A DNA stretch of 28,011 nucleotides from a virus, in IMG/VR virus record IMGVR_UViG_3300031857_001067, positions 1 through 28,011 of that record, one strand, 5' to 3'. The notes beneath the pieces were generated by a model that searched no databases, was not told where the DNA came from, and worked only from the letters and a program-made list of their open reading frames with translations. Positions 7,745 to 14,580 of the stretch are shown piece by piece (the first letter of the stretch is position 1; each line of letters begins with the position of its first letter). The translations under genes were made by a program, and so were the position numbers.

Positions 7745-8200
7745 TTAAGCCACAGAAGCTGCTGTGGCTATCATGCCGGCTTTCCCAAGAACGATAGTAC
7801 CATCTGATACCAGAATCAGCTGGCCAGTCTTCAGGCCATTACCCTTCAGCCCGCAGAAAACTCGGCCGCAAACGTCCGTATCCACAAATCTTGGGTTTGG
7901 ATACTTGCGAGTAATCTTCGCAACCATTGGTGTGCTGGCGCACTCTGGCGCCTTCACCGGGACCACTGTCTGGCTCCCTGTCTCAGGCTGCACCTCCTCA
8001 GGCTGCTGCTTGTGCTCCACCAAGCTCGGATCCACTACATCCGCAACCTCACCCAGAAATCCCTTCCGGAAGACAACCTTGAAGCCAAAGCGATTCCTCC
8101 TGCGCACGAAATCGGTACCTTCTTTGTACCTTTCCAATGCATAATTTGCTCCATCTCTTTCTTTCACCCATTTCTCGCTAATTGTAAATACGTCTCCCAT
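7745..8200 (-). CDS. Hypothetical protein, 151 aa, first gene of the leftward head block
   Basis: An unrecognised protein with a basic N-terminal ~50 residues (MGDVFTISEKWVKERDG, then a run of Arg/Lys), a Pro/Glu/Gln-rich linker (about 65-80) and a beta-rich C-terminal domain with RVFCGLKGNGLKTGQLILVS. It is the promoter-proximal gene of the block that includes terminase, portal and capsid. A DNA-binding or packaging accessory role is possible but unsupported. The start ATG at 8200 lacks a clear Shine-Dalgarno site. The TAA stop is inside a small GTGG/CCAC hairpin. Confidence 0.6.
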   Translation of the reverse strand: MGDVFTISEKWVKERDGANYALERYKEGTDFVRRRNRFGFKVVFRKGFLGEVADVVDPSLVEHKQQPEEVQPETGSQTVVPVKAPECASTPMVAKITRKYPNPRFVDTDVCGRVFCGLKGNGLKTGQLILVSDGTIVLGKAGMIATAASVA

Positions 8201-8475
8201 ATGTGTTCAAAAACCTTACACATTCCTACGGACACCACAACAACAGAAAATGGCGCCCAAAATTCACAAGAATCTTGGCACATTTAGCTGCAAACTAATC
8301 CGCGCTTCCGAAACGGGGCAAGCTCACAACCTGTTGTGGGGCAAAAGCCCGCGCCACTTTTCCATACTGCCAAGGCACTGTAGCCAAAGGGGCGCCTTGT
8401 GGCATTAAAAAATTTTCAGGTGGGGGGATGCCTAGGCCTAGAACTTCCCCCCGGACGCTTGGCCGCCCCCACCCC
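8201..8475. promoter_or_regulatory. Divergent control region with inverted repeats
   Basis: Leftward and rightward genes diverge here, so promoters for both are expected, though I see no strong -35/-10 pair. It contains the short-loop inverted repeat CACAAC-ct-GTTGTG (8325-8338), an imperfect hairpin near 8374-8403, an AT-rich run TTAAAAAATTTT (8405-8416) and the large palindrome listed separately. Dense inverted repeats plus an AT tract in a divergent gap fit an operator region or replication origin. Neither is proven. Confidence 0.4.
8422..8452. repeat. Palindrome: G6 - CTAGGCCTAG - C6
   Basis: A perfect 10-bp palindrome CTAGGCCTAG (8432-8441) is flanked by GGGGGG (8422-8427) and CCCCCC (8447-8452), separated by 4 and 5 bases. 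The G-run can alternatively pair with CCCCCACC at 8466-8473. The arrangement could be a protein-binding site, a cruciform or a hairpin at the border of the CCGG-rich island. Confidence 0.6.
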
Positions 8476-9070
8476 TACTATTCCGATCGGTTTAGTCAGG
8501 ATTGCCCTTTCTACAGAGTAAAAGCGGCCAAAAAGACAAGCCGGAGACAACCGGAACGGCCTTTTCCGGCCTATGGAGCCTTTGGCCGGCCTTCGGAGCC
8601 GGGGAAGGGAAGCCGGCCGCTTGTCTGACAAGCCGGAGACAAGCCGGGAAGGAGCGGAGCCGGAGCGGGGAAGGCCGGGAGGAGCGGTCATTGCACAAAG
8701 CCGGGAGCCGATCGGGGAAACGGATTCCCCAGAACCTAGCCTTTGCCTTGAACCCCGAAGCTTGTCTCCGGGAGCCAAAGACAACCGGGGAGCCGGGGAG
8801 CCGGGGAGCCTATTCCCGGCCGTTGTCTTTTCCTTCCCGGCCGTTGTCCCGGCCTTGCCATGCTCCCGGCCTTTGCTGGCCTTCCGGGAGCCTCCGGGAG
8901 CCGGCTTCGAAGCGGCCGGCGCCGGGAGCCTTCCCGGTTGTCTGAAAAGAAGTGAAGAAAAGAGACAACAAAGGCTTGTGTCTTTTGCTTGTGTCTTTTA
9001 CTTTGGGTTCTCGGTCGTCTTTCACAACGGAAGCCGGCCGGCCTTAAACTAAACAAAGAAAGATAGTTAT
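8476..9070. repeat. Non-coding CCGG/GGCC-rich word-repeat region
   Basis: About 600 bases without a credible gene, built from recurring words: AAGCCGG, CCGGGAGCC, GGCCTTT, GACAA and TTGTCT. Lines I counted hold 3-6 CCGG per 60 bases. Examples are three tandem GGAGCCGG-like units near 8785-8810 and two copies of CCCGGCCGTTGTC near 8815-8850, which are inverted relative to GACAACCGGG just before. Several frames are open here only because the words lack stop codons. It leads into the rightward ATPase gene, whose ATG is preceded by an A-rich leader. Confidence 0.6.
8975..8999 (+). repeat. Tandem 12-bp direct repeat
   Basis: CTTGTGTCTTTT occurs twice (8975-8986 and 8988-8999), about 70 bases before the ATPase start. 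It may be a regulator-binding site for the rightward promoter. No function can be read from sequence alone. Confidence 0.5.
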
Positions 9071-10216
9071 ATGTACAACCGAAACGAAACCCTCTCCGGC
9101 GCCGAAGCACGTTCTTTTCTCCGGAACTGGCTCCGGGAAGCCGGCGTAGCGTCAAAGCTTGCCGATTCCCTGACTATGGCGGAGTTAAATGAAGCTTGGA
9201 CGGATGAAAGCAACACGGCCTTGTTGGCTTTGGTTAATCGGCCGGAGCCGAAGCCGGCGCCGGTTGTCTCTTCCCTTTCGGCCGGGAACGAAACGGCGGC
9301 CGCTTTGATGATGCAAGCGCTCGCAATGGTTCAACCGAAGGCGCCGGCCTTGGACGAAGCCCGGATCCTTGAGCTAATCCGGGAGCATGCTCCGAAGCCG
9401 GAACCTTCCGTGGTGCATTACAGCTTCACAACGGCCGCCGGGACGGTAACAACGGAACGCCGGGAACATAGCTACTTTCCTTTGATTGTGGCCGCCCTTT
9501 CAACCCGGACTCACCTTTGGCTTGTCGGTCCGGCCGGCGGGGGAAAGACAAGCCTAGTCGGAGCGGCCGCCGGGGTTCTGGGGTTGGAACACCGGGCTTT
9601 GTCGGTTTGCGCGCAAACTACCAAAACCGACCTTTTGGGCTTTATTGATGCCACCGGGGTTTACCGGGGAACGGCCTTCCGGGAGGCCTTTGAAAAGGGG
9701 TTTGTCTTTTGCTTAGATGAAGCCGACGGCGGAAACCCCAACGTGTTGGCCGTGCTCAATTCCGCTTTAGCCAACGGGGAAATGACCTTCCCGGACGCTA
9801 CGGTGAAGCGGGGAGAAGGGTTTGTTTGTGTTGCTTGTGCAAACACGTTTGGAAACGGCGCCACCGGCGGTTACGTTGGCCGGAATCAAATTGACGCGGC
9901 CACCTTGGACCGTTTCTTTTTCTTGAACCTTCCCTTGGACCAAGGCCTCGAGGCCTCTCTCGTTGGCGTCTCCGGGGTTGAATCCCCGGCCTTTGATATG
10001 GCCGCCGGTGGAACAACAACGGCCGCCGGTTGGCTTTGGTTTGTGCAGAAAGCCCGGGAAGGGGCGGAGAAGCACGGTGTTAAGGTTGTTATTTCCCCGC
10101 GTGCTACTATCGGAGGGGCAAAGCTTGCGGCCGCCGGGGTTGGCCTTGAATGGCTCAAGAAAGGCTTTCTCTTTAAGGCCTTGGATTCCCTCTCCGCTGA
10201 AAAGCTTCTCTCCTAA
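9071..10216 (+). CDS. AAA+ ATPase, MoxR/CobS-like (AAA_5)
   Basis: A 381-residue protein with an N-terminal helical region (1-55), a Pro/Ala linker and an AAA_5 domain. It has Walker A GPAGGGKTS (153-161), Walker B VFCLDEAD (212-219), a sensor-1-like ACANTFG (255-261) and a likely arginine finger in ATLDRFFF (R281). Such ATPases (CobS, MoxR, GvpN, CbbQ relatives) remodel or insert cofactors into partner proteins, and CobS-like members are common in phages with unknown targets. The next gene, 9 bases downstream and probably co-transcribed, is the likely partner. Codon choice is dominated by CCGG/GGCC-forming codons unlike the rest of the phage, a sign of separate origin. No Shine-Dalgarno site is seen. 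Confidence 0.85.
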   Translation: MYNRNETLSGAEARSFLRNWLREAGVASKLADSLTMAELNEAWTDESNTALLALVNRPEPKPAPVVSSLSAGNETAAALMMQALAMVQPKAPALDEARILELIREHAPKPEPSVVHYSFTTAAGTVTTERREHSYFPLIVAALSTRTHLWLVGPAGGGKTSLVGAAAGVLGLEHRALSVCAQTTKTDLLGFIDATGVYRGTAFREAFEKGFVFCLDEADGGNPNVLAVLNSALANGEMTFPDATVKRGEGFVCVACANTFGNGATGGYVGRNQIDAATLDRFFFLNLPLDQGLEASLVGVSGVESPAFDMAAGGTTTAAGWLWFVQKAREGAEKHGVKVVISPRATIGGAKLAAAGVGLEWLKKGFLFKALDSLSAEKLLS

Positions 10217-10225
10217 TTCCCGGCC

Positions 10226-11059
10226 ATGGCAAAGACACTCAAACCAAAAACGCTCCGGCTTCAATTCCGGAACATCCAAGAAACGCTAGACTATATGGCC
10301 AAGTCTCCGGGAGGCTCTTCCGAAAAGGAAAGGTCGGCGGATTCAACCTTTACCCGGCTTCCGAACTGGCCGGCTTGTGAAAGAGCCATTCAGTTCGGTT
10401 GGCCGGAAGGCTTAAAGGCCGTCTCCGGCCTTGTAGAAAGCCTTTCCGCCTTTGTTGGCTCCGGAATGTTAAAAGAGACGTTCCGGCCGGCCGTCTCCGG
10501 CCTCTTCTTTGACGTTGGCCTTGTTCTCTCCGGTGAACCGGAAGCTTGGCTGGAAACAACGGAAACGGAGGAAGAGACGAAGGGAAGCAAGGTTGTCACC
10601 TTAGCCTTAAATTGTACGGTTTCGGGATGCGTTCCGGCCGCCACAATCGAAGCCCGGGGAGCGGCCATGCTAGCCTTGGCCGTCTTGCTTGAGCGCTCCG
10701 GGAGAAGCGTCCGGGTTGTAGTGGGAGACGCAACAACTCGAGACGGGAGTTATTTGTACGCAGAGACGGTAGTTAAAGAGGCCGGGGAGCCTTTCGACTT
10801 GGACAAGCTGGCCTTTTGGCTTGTTTGTCCGGACGTGCTCCGGAGGTGCTTTTTCCGGATTTGTGAAGCTTCCCCGCTCCGGGAGCACGTCGACGCAAGA
10901 ATGGGTGGGGGCTACGGATGCCCGGTTGAAAGCTGGACTCCAGAGGGGGATATAACTCTGAAGGGGATCCTTTCCGAAACCGCTTGGACGCCGGAGGCCT
11001 CCCGGCGCTGGATTGTGGAACAACTCAAAGCCCAGGGGGTTCAATTCTCCGAAGCCTAG
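10226..11059 (+). CDS. DUF7192-like partner of the CobS-type ATPase
   Basis: A 277-residue protein beginning MAKTLKPKTLRLQF. It resembles, from memory, the DUF7192 family often found beside CobS-like ATPases in phages. Visible family-like patterns are RAIQFGWPEGLKAV near residues 50-65, CTVSGCVPAATIEARGAAML in the middle, and AGEPFDLDKLAFWL with a following PDVLRR segment. There is no enzyme motif I can name. The pairing with the upstream ATPase suggests it is the remodelled substrate or adaptor. It shares the same extreme CCGG/GGCC word usage. Function is unknown, and the family assignment should be treated as likely rather than certain. Confidence 0.7.
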   Translation: MAKTLKPKTLRLQFRNIQETLDYMAKSPGGSSEKERSADSTFTRLPNWPACERAIQFGWPEGLKAVSGLVESLSAFVGSGMLKETFRPAVSGLFFDVGLVLSGEPEAWLETTETEEETKGSKVVTLALNCTVSGCVPAATIEARGAAMLALAVLLERSGRSVRVVVGDATTRDGSYLYAETVVKEAGEPFDLDKLAFWLVCPDVLRRCFFRICEASPLREHVDARMGGGYGCPVESWTPEGDITLKGILSETAWTPEASRRWIVEQLKAQGVQFSEA

Positions 11060-11161
11060 GAGCCAAGGGAAAACCCGGGGAGCCTTTGCAAAGGGGCTTC
11101 CCGGCCTTCCCTTGGCACAAAGCCGGGAGAACCAAACCAAACCCAAACAAACCCAAACCCT

Positions 11162-11332
11162 ATGCAAACCCGCCTTGCCCTTTTCGGGGCTTCCCTTGCC
11201 CTTTTCACCTTTGACGCTTTGGCCTTGGCAAAGGCCGCCGGAACTCCGGAAGCCGGCCTTTGGGGCGGCCTTGCCTTGGCTTCGGCCGGCTTGGCCTTTG
11301 CCCTTGCAAGGCCTTTGTTTCCGAAGGCTTAA
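11162..11332 (+). CDS. Small two-segment membrane protein, 56 aa
   Basis: A short frame starting MQTRLALFGASLALFTFDAL and ending RPLFPKA, with two hydrophobic Ala/Leu-rich stretches separated by AKAAGTPEAG, consistent with two membrane helices or a signal sequence plus a helix. It lies 100 bases after the DUF7192-like gene in the same CCGG-rich island and strand. A CAAACC-rich leader precedes the ATG. The surrounding word bias makes accidental open frames common here, so coding is uncertain. The hydrophobic pattern, correct length and proper stop favour a real gene. A holin-like role is possible but unsupported. Confidence 0.45.
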   Translation: MQTRLALFGASLALFTFDALALAKAAGTPEAGLWGGLALASAGLAFALARPLFPKA

Positions 11333-11599
11333 GCCTTCCCGGTGGCCTTCCCGGCTCCGGCCTTGGCTCCGGGAGGCCTTCCGGCCTTCCCTTAGTTGTA
11401 AGGCCTTCGGGTTGAACGGTCCAATTTTTCCAAGTTGTAAAGCCAACAAGGCCAACGCTTTGACGTTTTGACCCTGCCTGTAAAGAAACTATCTCAAGAA
11501 AACTTCACCTTTTTCCTTGCAAGGAAGCACGCAAGTCTGTACCAAGAAATCAGCACCGAGAAAATTTTCGATGCCAAAAATCCAAACCAAAAATCCAAA
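11333..11599. other. Gap: end of CCGG-rich island and leader of next gene
   Basis: Up to about 11460 the sequence is the same GGCC/CCGG-word DNA as before. It then switches abruptly to ordinary composition. TTGACG and TTGACC occur at 11460 and 11469 and could serve as -35 elements, but good -10 boxes are not evident. A TTG-initiated extension of the next gene through this stretch is possible, but I prefer the ATG at 11600. No other gene seen. Confidence 0.35.
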
Positions 11600-11962
11600 A
11601 TGAAAATCGAAAACCGCAACACAATCTTCGCCCAAATGCCCGAGCCGGAAAACTTTGAGGAAGCCTCAATCGCCATCCTTTTGGCCGTTGGCATGAAAGC
11701 TTTCAGTCCCGGCAAACTTGTCTGCACTTCGCTCGCCATGGAAACTTTCACCCGTGGCTTTTTCTCAAAATGCCTTTGCCGGCACATTGTCGGGGATTGG
11801 GGCGATTTGGACGCTGAAGACACTCAGACAAACGATGAAGCTTTGGACGGTGGCGGCCGGCTTCTCTCGAGCTACACGCACCCCGTTTCGAAGGAACGCC
11901 TCTGGATCATTACCGAACATGACCGGAGCGCCACAACCGTAATGCTCCCCATGGAATACTAG
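11600..11962 (+). CDS. Conserved mobile-element ('plasmid-related') protein, 120 aa
   Basis: From the ATG at 11600 the protein is 120 residues. It shows a pattern I know from small proteins on plasmids and phages: a cysteine and RH pair followed by GDWGDLDAED, then RLLSSY, then LWIITEHDRSATTVMLPMEY at the C-terminus. These proteins are often near restriction, methylation or antirestriction genes, but no function is established to my knowledge. Codon use is much less CCGG-biased than the genes to its left, so it marks the right border of the island. An A-rich leader precedes the start and there is no clear Shine-Dalgarno site. An upstream TTG start at 11468 is less likely. Confidence 0.7.
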   Translation: MKIENRNTIFAQMPEPENFEEASIAILLAVGMKAFSPGKLVCTSLAMETFTRGFFSKCLCRHIVGDWGDLDAEDTQTNDEALDGGGRLLSSYTHPVSKERLWIITEHDRSATTVMLPMEY

Positions 11963-12053
11963 CGGGAAGGCTGCCGCTTGCCGGTCGCTTTGAGGGCGGC
12001 CGGCATCGGGCAGCAATCACGCTGCAACCAAAAAAAATCGAAAGCAAAAAGTT

Positions 12054-12338
12054 ATGTCTGAAACCTACACCAAAAACAAACTCCGCGCTCTTGTCGATCG
12101 CCTCAACGAACTCACGGGCAGCCCTTCCCATCCCTACGCGGCGCCGAACGGCCAAGGCACTCACGTTCCGCAGGTCGGAAACTGGCACGTTTCCCAACAG
12201 TACGGTGGCTACTGTGTCGCCCGCATCGTCACCGAATCCGGTGGCTGCTCTCACCCGATTTGGGAGGGACACGTTCCGGCACGGTTGGCCTGTCTTCAGA
12301 CAATCGCTTTTCTGAAGGGTTTGGAGTTCAGCAAATAA
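12054..12338 (+). CDS. Conserved small phage protein, 94 aa
   Basis: A protein beginning MSETYTKNKLRALVDRLNEL. The pattern VGNWHVSQQYGGYCV followed by a Gly/Ser-rich turn, GHVPARL and a C-terminal helix resembles small uncharacterised phage and plasmid proteins with a YGG core. It is probably a compact alpha/beta protein and has no catalytic motif I can name. It lies between two other small rightward genes with short gaps, so they form one operon. An A-rich leader precedes the ATG. Confidence 0.65.
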   Translation: MSETYTKNKLRALVDRLNELTGSPSHPYAAPNGQGTHVPQVGNWHVSQQYGGYCVARIVTESGGCSHPIWEGHVPARLACLQTIAFLKGLEFSK

Positions 12339-12350
12339 CCTCCAAAAATT

Positions 12351-12608
12351 ATGACCTACAAAATTGAAAACAAAAAAGACAACTACTGGGAAGCCGGTTT
12401 CACGGACGATTGTCCGCTGGTTCTCGAGAAGGTCGGAGACGAGTTTGTCTTTTCGATCTCAACGGCCAATTCATGCAACTGGGAATGGTCGCAGAAGCTG
12501 GCCACAAAAACCAGTGACGAAACTTGGGAGCAATTCTTCTCGAGCTTTTCAGACACTGGTTGGGAATATATCCCGTTGATGCGCGAGCTTGCCGAGCTGG
12601 CAAACTAG
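12351..12608 (+). CDS. Hypothetical acidic protein, 85 aa
   Basis: A small acidic protein beginning MTYKIENKKDNYWEAGF, rich in Trp, Glu and Asp. The start is 12 bases after the preceding stop. Its size and acidity are in the range of phage inhibitors of host nucleases or DNA mimics, but that is only a general resemblance and no family is recognised. It is the last rightward gene before the bidirectional terminator. Confidence 0.6.
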   Translation: MTYKIENKKDNYWEAGFTDDCPLVLEKVGDEFVFSISTANSCNWEWSQKLATKTSDETWEQFFSSFSDTGWEYIPLMRELAELAN

Positions 12609-12631
12609 GCGAGGTTTCGTTTAAGGGAAAA

Positions 12632-12664
12632 GCCCGCTCCTGTTTCGGTCAGGGGCGGGCCTTT
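12632..12664. terminator. Bidirectional intrinsic terminator
   Basis: Stem GCCCGC-t-CCTG / CAGG-g-GCGGGC with a TTTCGGT loop, followed by CTTTCATT on the plus strand and TTTTCCC on the minus strand. It lies between converging genes (rightward ending 12608, leftward ending 12675), so it serves both operons. Confidence 0.85.
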
Positions 12665-12674
12665 CATTGTGCGG

Positions 12675-12914
12675 TCAGAGTCGGATCCCTCCAACGGTAG
12701 CGCAATGGAAATCGAAGGCGCGGATGATGTCTTGTCTGATTTCGTCCGGACACCCTATCAGACGGACTTCCCGCCAATCTTGAGAGGGAAGCTTTTCCCC
12801 TACATGGGTGGTCAGCTTTTGGTTGTTCGGAAGCATTCCCATTCGATGCACTACGCAAGCCCCGTCAAAAGACACCTGCGCAACGTAGTCGGCATGTTCG
12901 TAAATCACCTTCAT
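12675..12914 (-). CDS. Hypothetical protein, 79 aa
   Basis: A small soluble protein starting MKVIYEHADYVAQVSFDG, with a likely beta-sheet N-terminus and a helical C-terminus (DEIRQDIIRAFDFH). Its ATG overlaps the TGA of the winged-helix-like gene upstream (ATGA). It is the last gene of the long leftward replication operon, ending just before the bidirectional terminator. No family recognised. Confidence 0.6.
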   Translation of the reverse strand: MKVIYEHADYVAQVSFDGACVVHRMGMLPNNQKLTTHVGEKLPSQDWREVRLIGCPDEIRQDIIRAFDFHCATVGGIRL

Positions 12915-13252
12915 AGGGCAACCATGACTCGCTGACCTCTCCCGGACCTGCCTGGGCGCCGCTCGCCCGTGTCTGAGACAAAGCCCTTCCGGATCAAGGC
13001 GGAGAACCTTGCGGTGATTGAAGAGTACGGGAAGCTCGGGAACATTTCCAAAATGTCGTCCGCGATGGCGCCTTGTCTCCCAAAATTTTCGATCGCAGAA
13101 AACACCATTGATTCAAGGGACGTGGTGTCCACGGACTCGGTTGCCGCCTTGCTTGTGTCTGGACCGTCACTGCGCGACAGCTTGTGCGCGGGGGTTCCAA
13201 AATTTTTCGGATGTTCAAAATCCCATTCAAATTGTTCTGCCTTATGTTTCAT
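12911..13252 (-). CDS. Winged-helix-like DNA-binding protein, 113 aa
   Basis: The segment SDGPDTSKAATESVDTTSLE, followed by a helical region with GAIADDILEMFP, SSITARFSALIRKGFV and a basic wing-like end (RRPGRSGRGQRVMV), matches a small family of phage proteins I know with a winged helix-turn-helix fold. It is probably a DNA-binding regulator or replication accessory. Start and stop are both ATGA overlaps with neighbours. No metal or catalytic residues are seen. Confidence 0.7.
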   Translation of the reverse strand: MKHKAEQFEWDFEHPKNFGTPAHKLSRSDGPDTSKAATESVDTTSLESMVFSAIENFGRQGAIADDILEMFPSFPYSSITARFSALIRKGFVSDTGERRPGRSGRGQRVMVAL

Positions 13253-13803
13253 ATTTCGATTGTTTTTTGTTTGTCTGTCATTGCTGACAAAAATTGGGAC
13301 TGCAAATCGCTGGCATGAATGTGGAGGTTCATCGTGTTGTTGACCTCCGGTGTCTTTTCCTTGTCCATGGCCAGCAGGATTTCCATCGACTTAGCCAAGG
13401 CCAGCGTGGCGTCCCTTGCCTCCATCTCCGGAAGCAGCTCGGAGATCCGGTCCACACTGTGCTCGGCCGCGTGTTGAAGCTTCTGTCTGATGTTCACCTT
13501 GAACATGGCATTCGCGAACTGAGTGTCTGTATCCAGCGCACGCAACTTCACGTCTCCGACAACTGTTTTTGACAGCTTCAGCTTCTCCGCAATGGCAACT
13601 ATCGTCATCCCGGACGTGTACATCTCCAGGATCTGTTTCCGTGTCTCCTCAGACACGCTGGCCCAGTTCCCCTTGCCGTTAATTTTTTCGATGCCCGTGA
13701 CTCCAATCACATGGTCTTCGATGCGGACGCCGGAAAGGCCGGCCAGTTGTCTGGCGCGGCTTTCAGCGGATTTGTAGACTCTCTTCTTGGCTGGTTTCTT
13801 CAT
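13249..13803 (-). CDS. Helix-turn-helix protein, candidate small terminase
   Basis: From the ATG at 13803, which overlaps the upstream TGA, the protein is 184 aa; a GTG at 13830 is less likely. A basic N-terminus (MKKPAKKRVYKSAESRAR) precedes a helix-turn-helix around residues 50-90 (EETRKQILEMYTSGMT, then IAEKLKLSKTVV). A helical region follows with DATLALAKSMEILLAM and an Asn/His-rich end. This layout of N-terminal HTH with a helical oligomerisation part is seen in small terminase subunits, and none is present beside terL. A transcription regulator is the alternative. It lies in the replication operon, far from the large subunit, which weakens the terminase reading. Confidence 0.55.
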   Translation of the reverse strand: MKKPAKKRVYKSAESRARQLAGLSGVRIEDHVIGVTGIEKINGKGNWASVSEETRKQILEMYTSGMTIVAIAEKLKLSKTVVGDVKLRALDTDTQFANAMFKVNIRQKLQHAAEHSVDRISELLPEMEARDATLALAKSMEILLAMDKEKTPEVNNTMNLHIHASDLQSQFLSAMTDKQKTIEI

Positions 13804-14261
13804 AGGAACAGAGCTTTGAAGCGCTGCCACAGGCTTGGCTTTGGATTTGGCATCACAATACCGAAAGTGGGGCCAAAAACATAGCCGCTACCGGCGCCTC
13901 CTCCGGGTGCAGACACCTTCTTTTTGCGCCTCCGTGGCTTGTACGGCCGGCTGGCAACCGGGTTCTCTGCCAGTATCCTTTCCACATCAGCGAGGTTGTA
14001 AAGCTTACGGCGCCCCACTCTGCGGCCGGTGATCTCGCCCCTCATCTCCCTGTAGCGCAGTGTCTGCACGTGACATTCAAGAACCGCGCACGCTTCCCGT
14101 CTGGTTATCCAGAATTCTCTTTTCTCGCTGGCGGGCTTTCCAGTCTTTGACTCGTTGGAGCTGAGCGGCCCTTTGCTCTGGACTTTGTTTTGCTCTCCAC
14201 TCCCGTGAGCGCTGGCATGCTTGAGCGTTATAAGTTTTTCGGTAGTTGCGGTTCCATTCAT
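13800..14261 (-). CDS. MerR-type helix-turn-helix protein
   Basis: From the ATG at 14261, preceded by AAAGGAACG, the protein is 153 residues. After a Ser/Lys-rich N-terminal ~48 residues comes a MerR/excisionase-type HTH (residues 49-100: REFWITRREACAVLECHV, RVGRRKLYNLADVERIL). A basic Arg/Lys patch and a Gly/Pro-rich C-terminus follow. It probably binds DNA as a regulator. The N-terminal part overlaps the 3' end of the 167-aa gene in another frame for 185 bases. The disordered N-terminus may be a by-product of that overlap, with the HTH starting almost where the other frame ends. Confidence 0.65.
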   Translation of the reverse strand: MNGTATTEKLITLKHASAHGSGEQNKVQSKGPLSSNESKTGKPASEKREFWITRREACAVLECHVQTLRYREMRGEITGRRVGRRKLYNLADVERILAENPVASRPYKPRRRKKKVSAPGGGAGSGYVFGPTFGIVMPNPKPSLWQRFKALFL

Positions 14262-14580
14262 TTTTTCGTTCCTTTCTTTCTTGTTCACTGAGTGTTGGCT
14301 TGCGCCCCGGCTTTTTTCGATCCCGTGGCACAGTGATTGGTCGGACTTTTGGTGTTGGTTCTTTAGGAGCTTTTGGTTCCTCGCTCTGTTTCTGCTCGAG
14401 CTTTGCTTTGGTGGCAATGAACTTGCTTCTGAAAGACATCGAGAGGCCTCGTCTTTTTTCCCAGTCCTTCAGGGCCTGCATCATGGAACCCAGCTTGTTG
14501 TCCATGTTGGGCATGTAGACAGTGCCGTTGGCTGGCAAAATGTCCTGCATCCCCAAAGTTTTTTGTGCAGCAAATCTCAT
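14077..14580 (-). CDS. Basic hypothetical protein, 167 aa
   Basis: The N-terminal ~50 residues are ordinary (MRFAAQKTLGMQDILPANG). The rest is very rich in Arg, Lys, Gln and Glu with segments such as RKKPGRKPTLSEQERKERK, suggesting long charged helices that may bind DNA or RNA. The ATG overlaps the TGA/start junction with the small gene upstream. Its last 185 bases overlap the MerR-type gene in a +1-related frame. It could be a true overlapping gene, or the two could be one frameshifted protein. No family recognised. Confidence 0.5.
   Translation of the reverse strand: MRFAAQKTLGMQDILPANGTVYMPNMDNKLGSMMQALKDWEKRRGLSMSFRSKFIATKAKLEQKQSEEPKAPKEPTPKVRPITVPRDRKKPGRKPTLSEQERKERKNEWNRNYRKTYNAQACQRSREWRAKQSPEQRAAQLQRVKDWKARQREKRILDNQTGSVRGS

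Noticed and set aside
8416-9155. Several 66-159-codon frames in all directions in the CCGG-rich stretch
   Set aside because: The repeated words contain no stop codons, so long frames arise in several frames at once. None has a ribosome site or recognisable protein pattern.
9767-11471. Long antisense and alternate frames inside the ATPase/DUF7192-like cassette (e.g. 10670-11455 minus)
   Set aside because: They are shadows of the true genes and of the word bias. The plus-strand frames carry real motifs and these do not.
12351-12608. Anti-restriction DNA mimic
   Set aside because: Acidic and small, but no sequence pattern of known mimics such as Ocr or ArdA is visible, so I left it as hypothetical.
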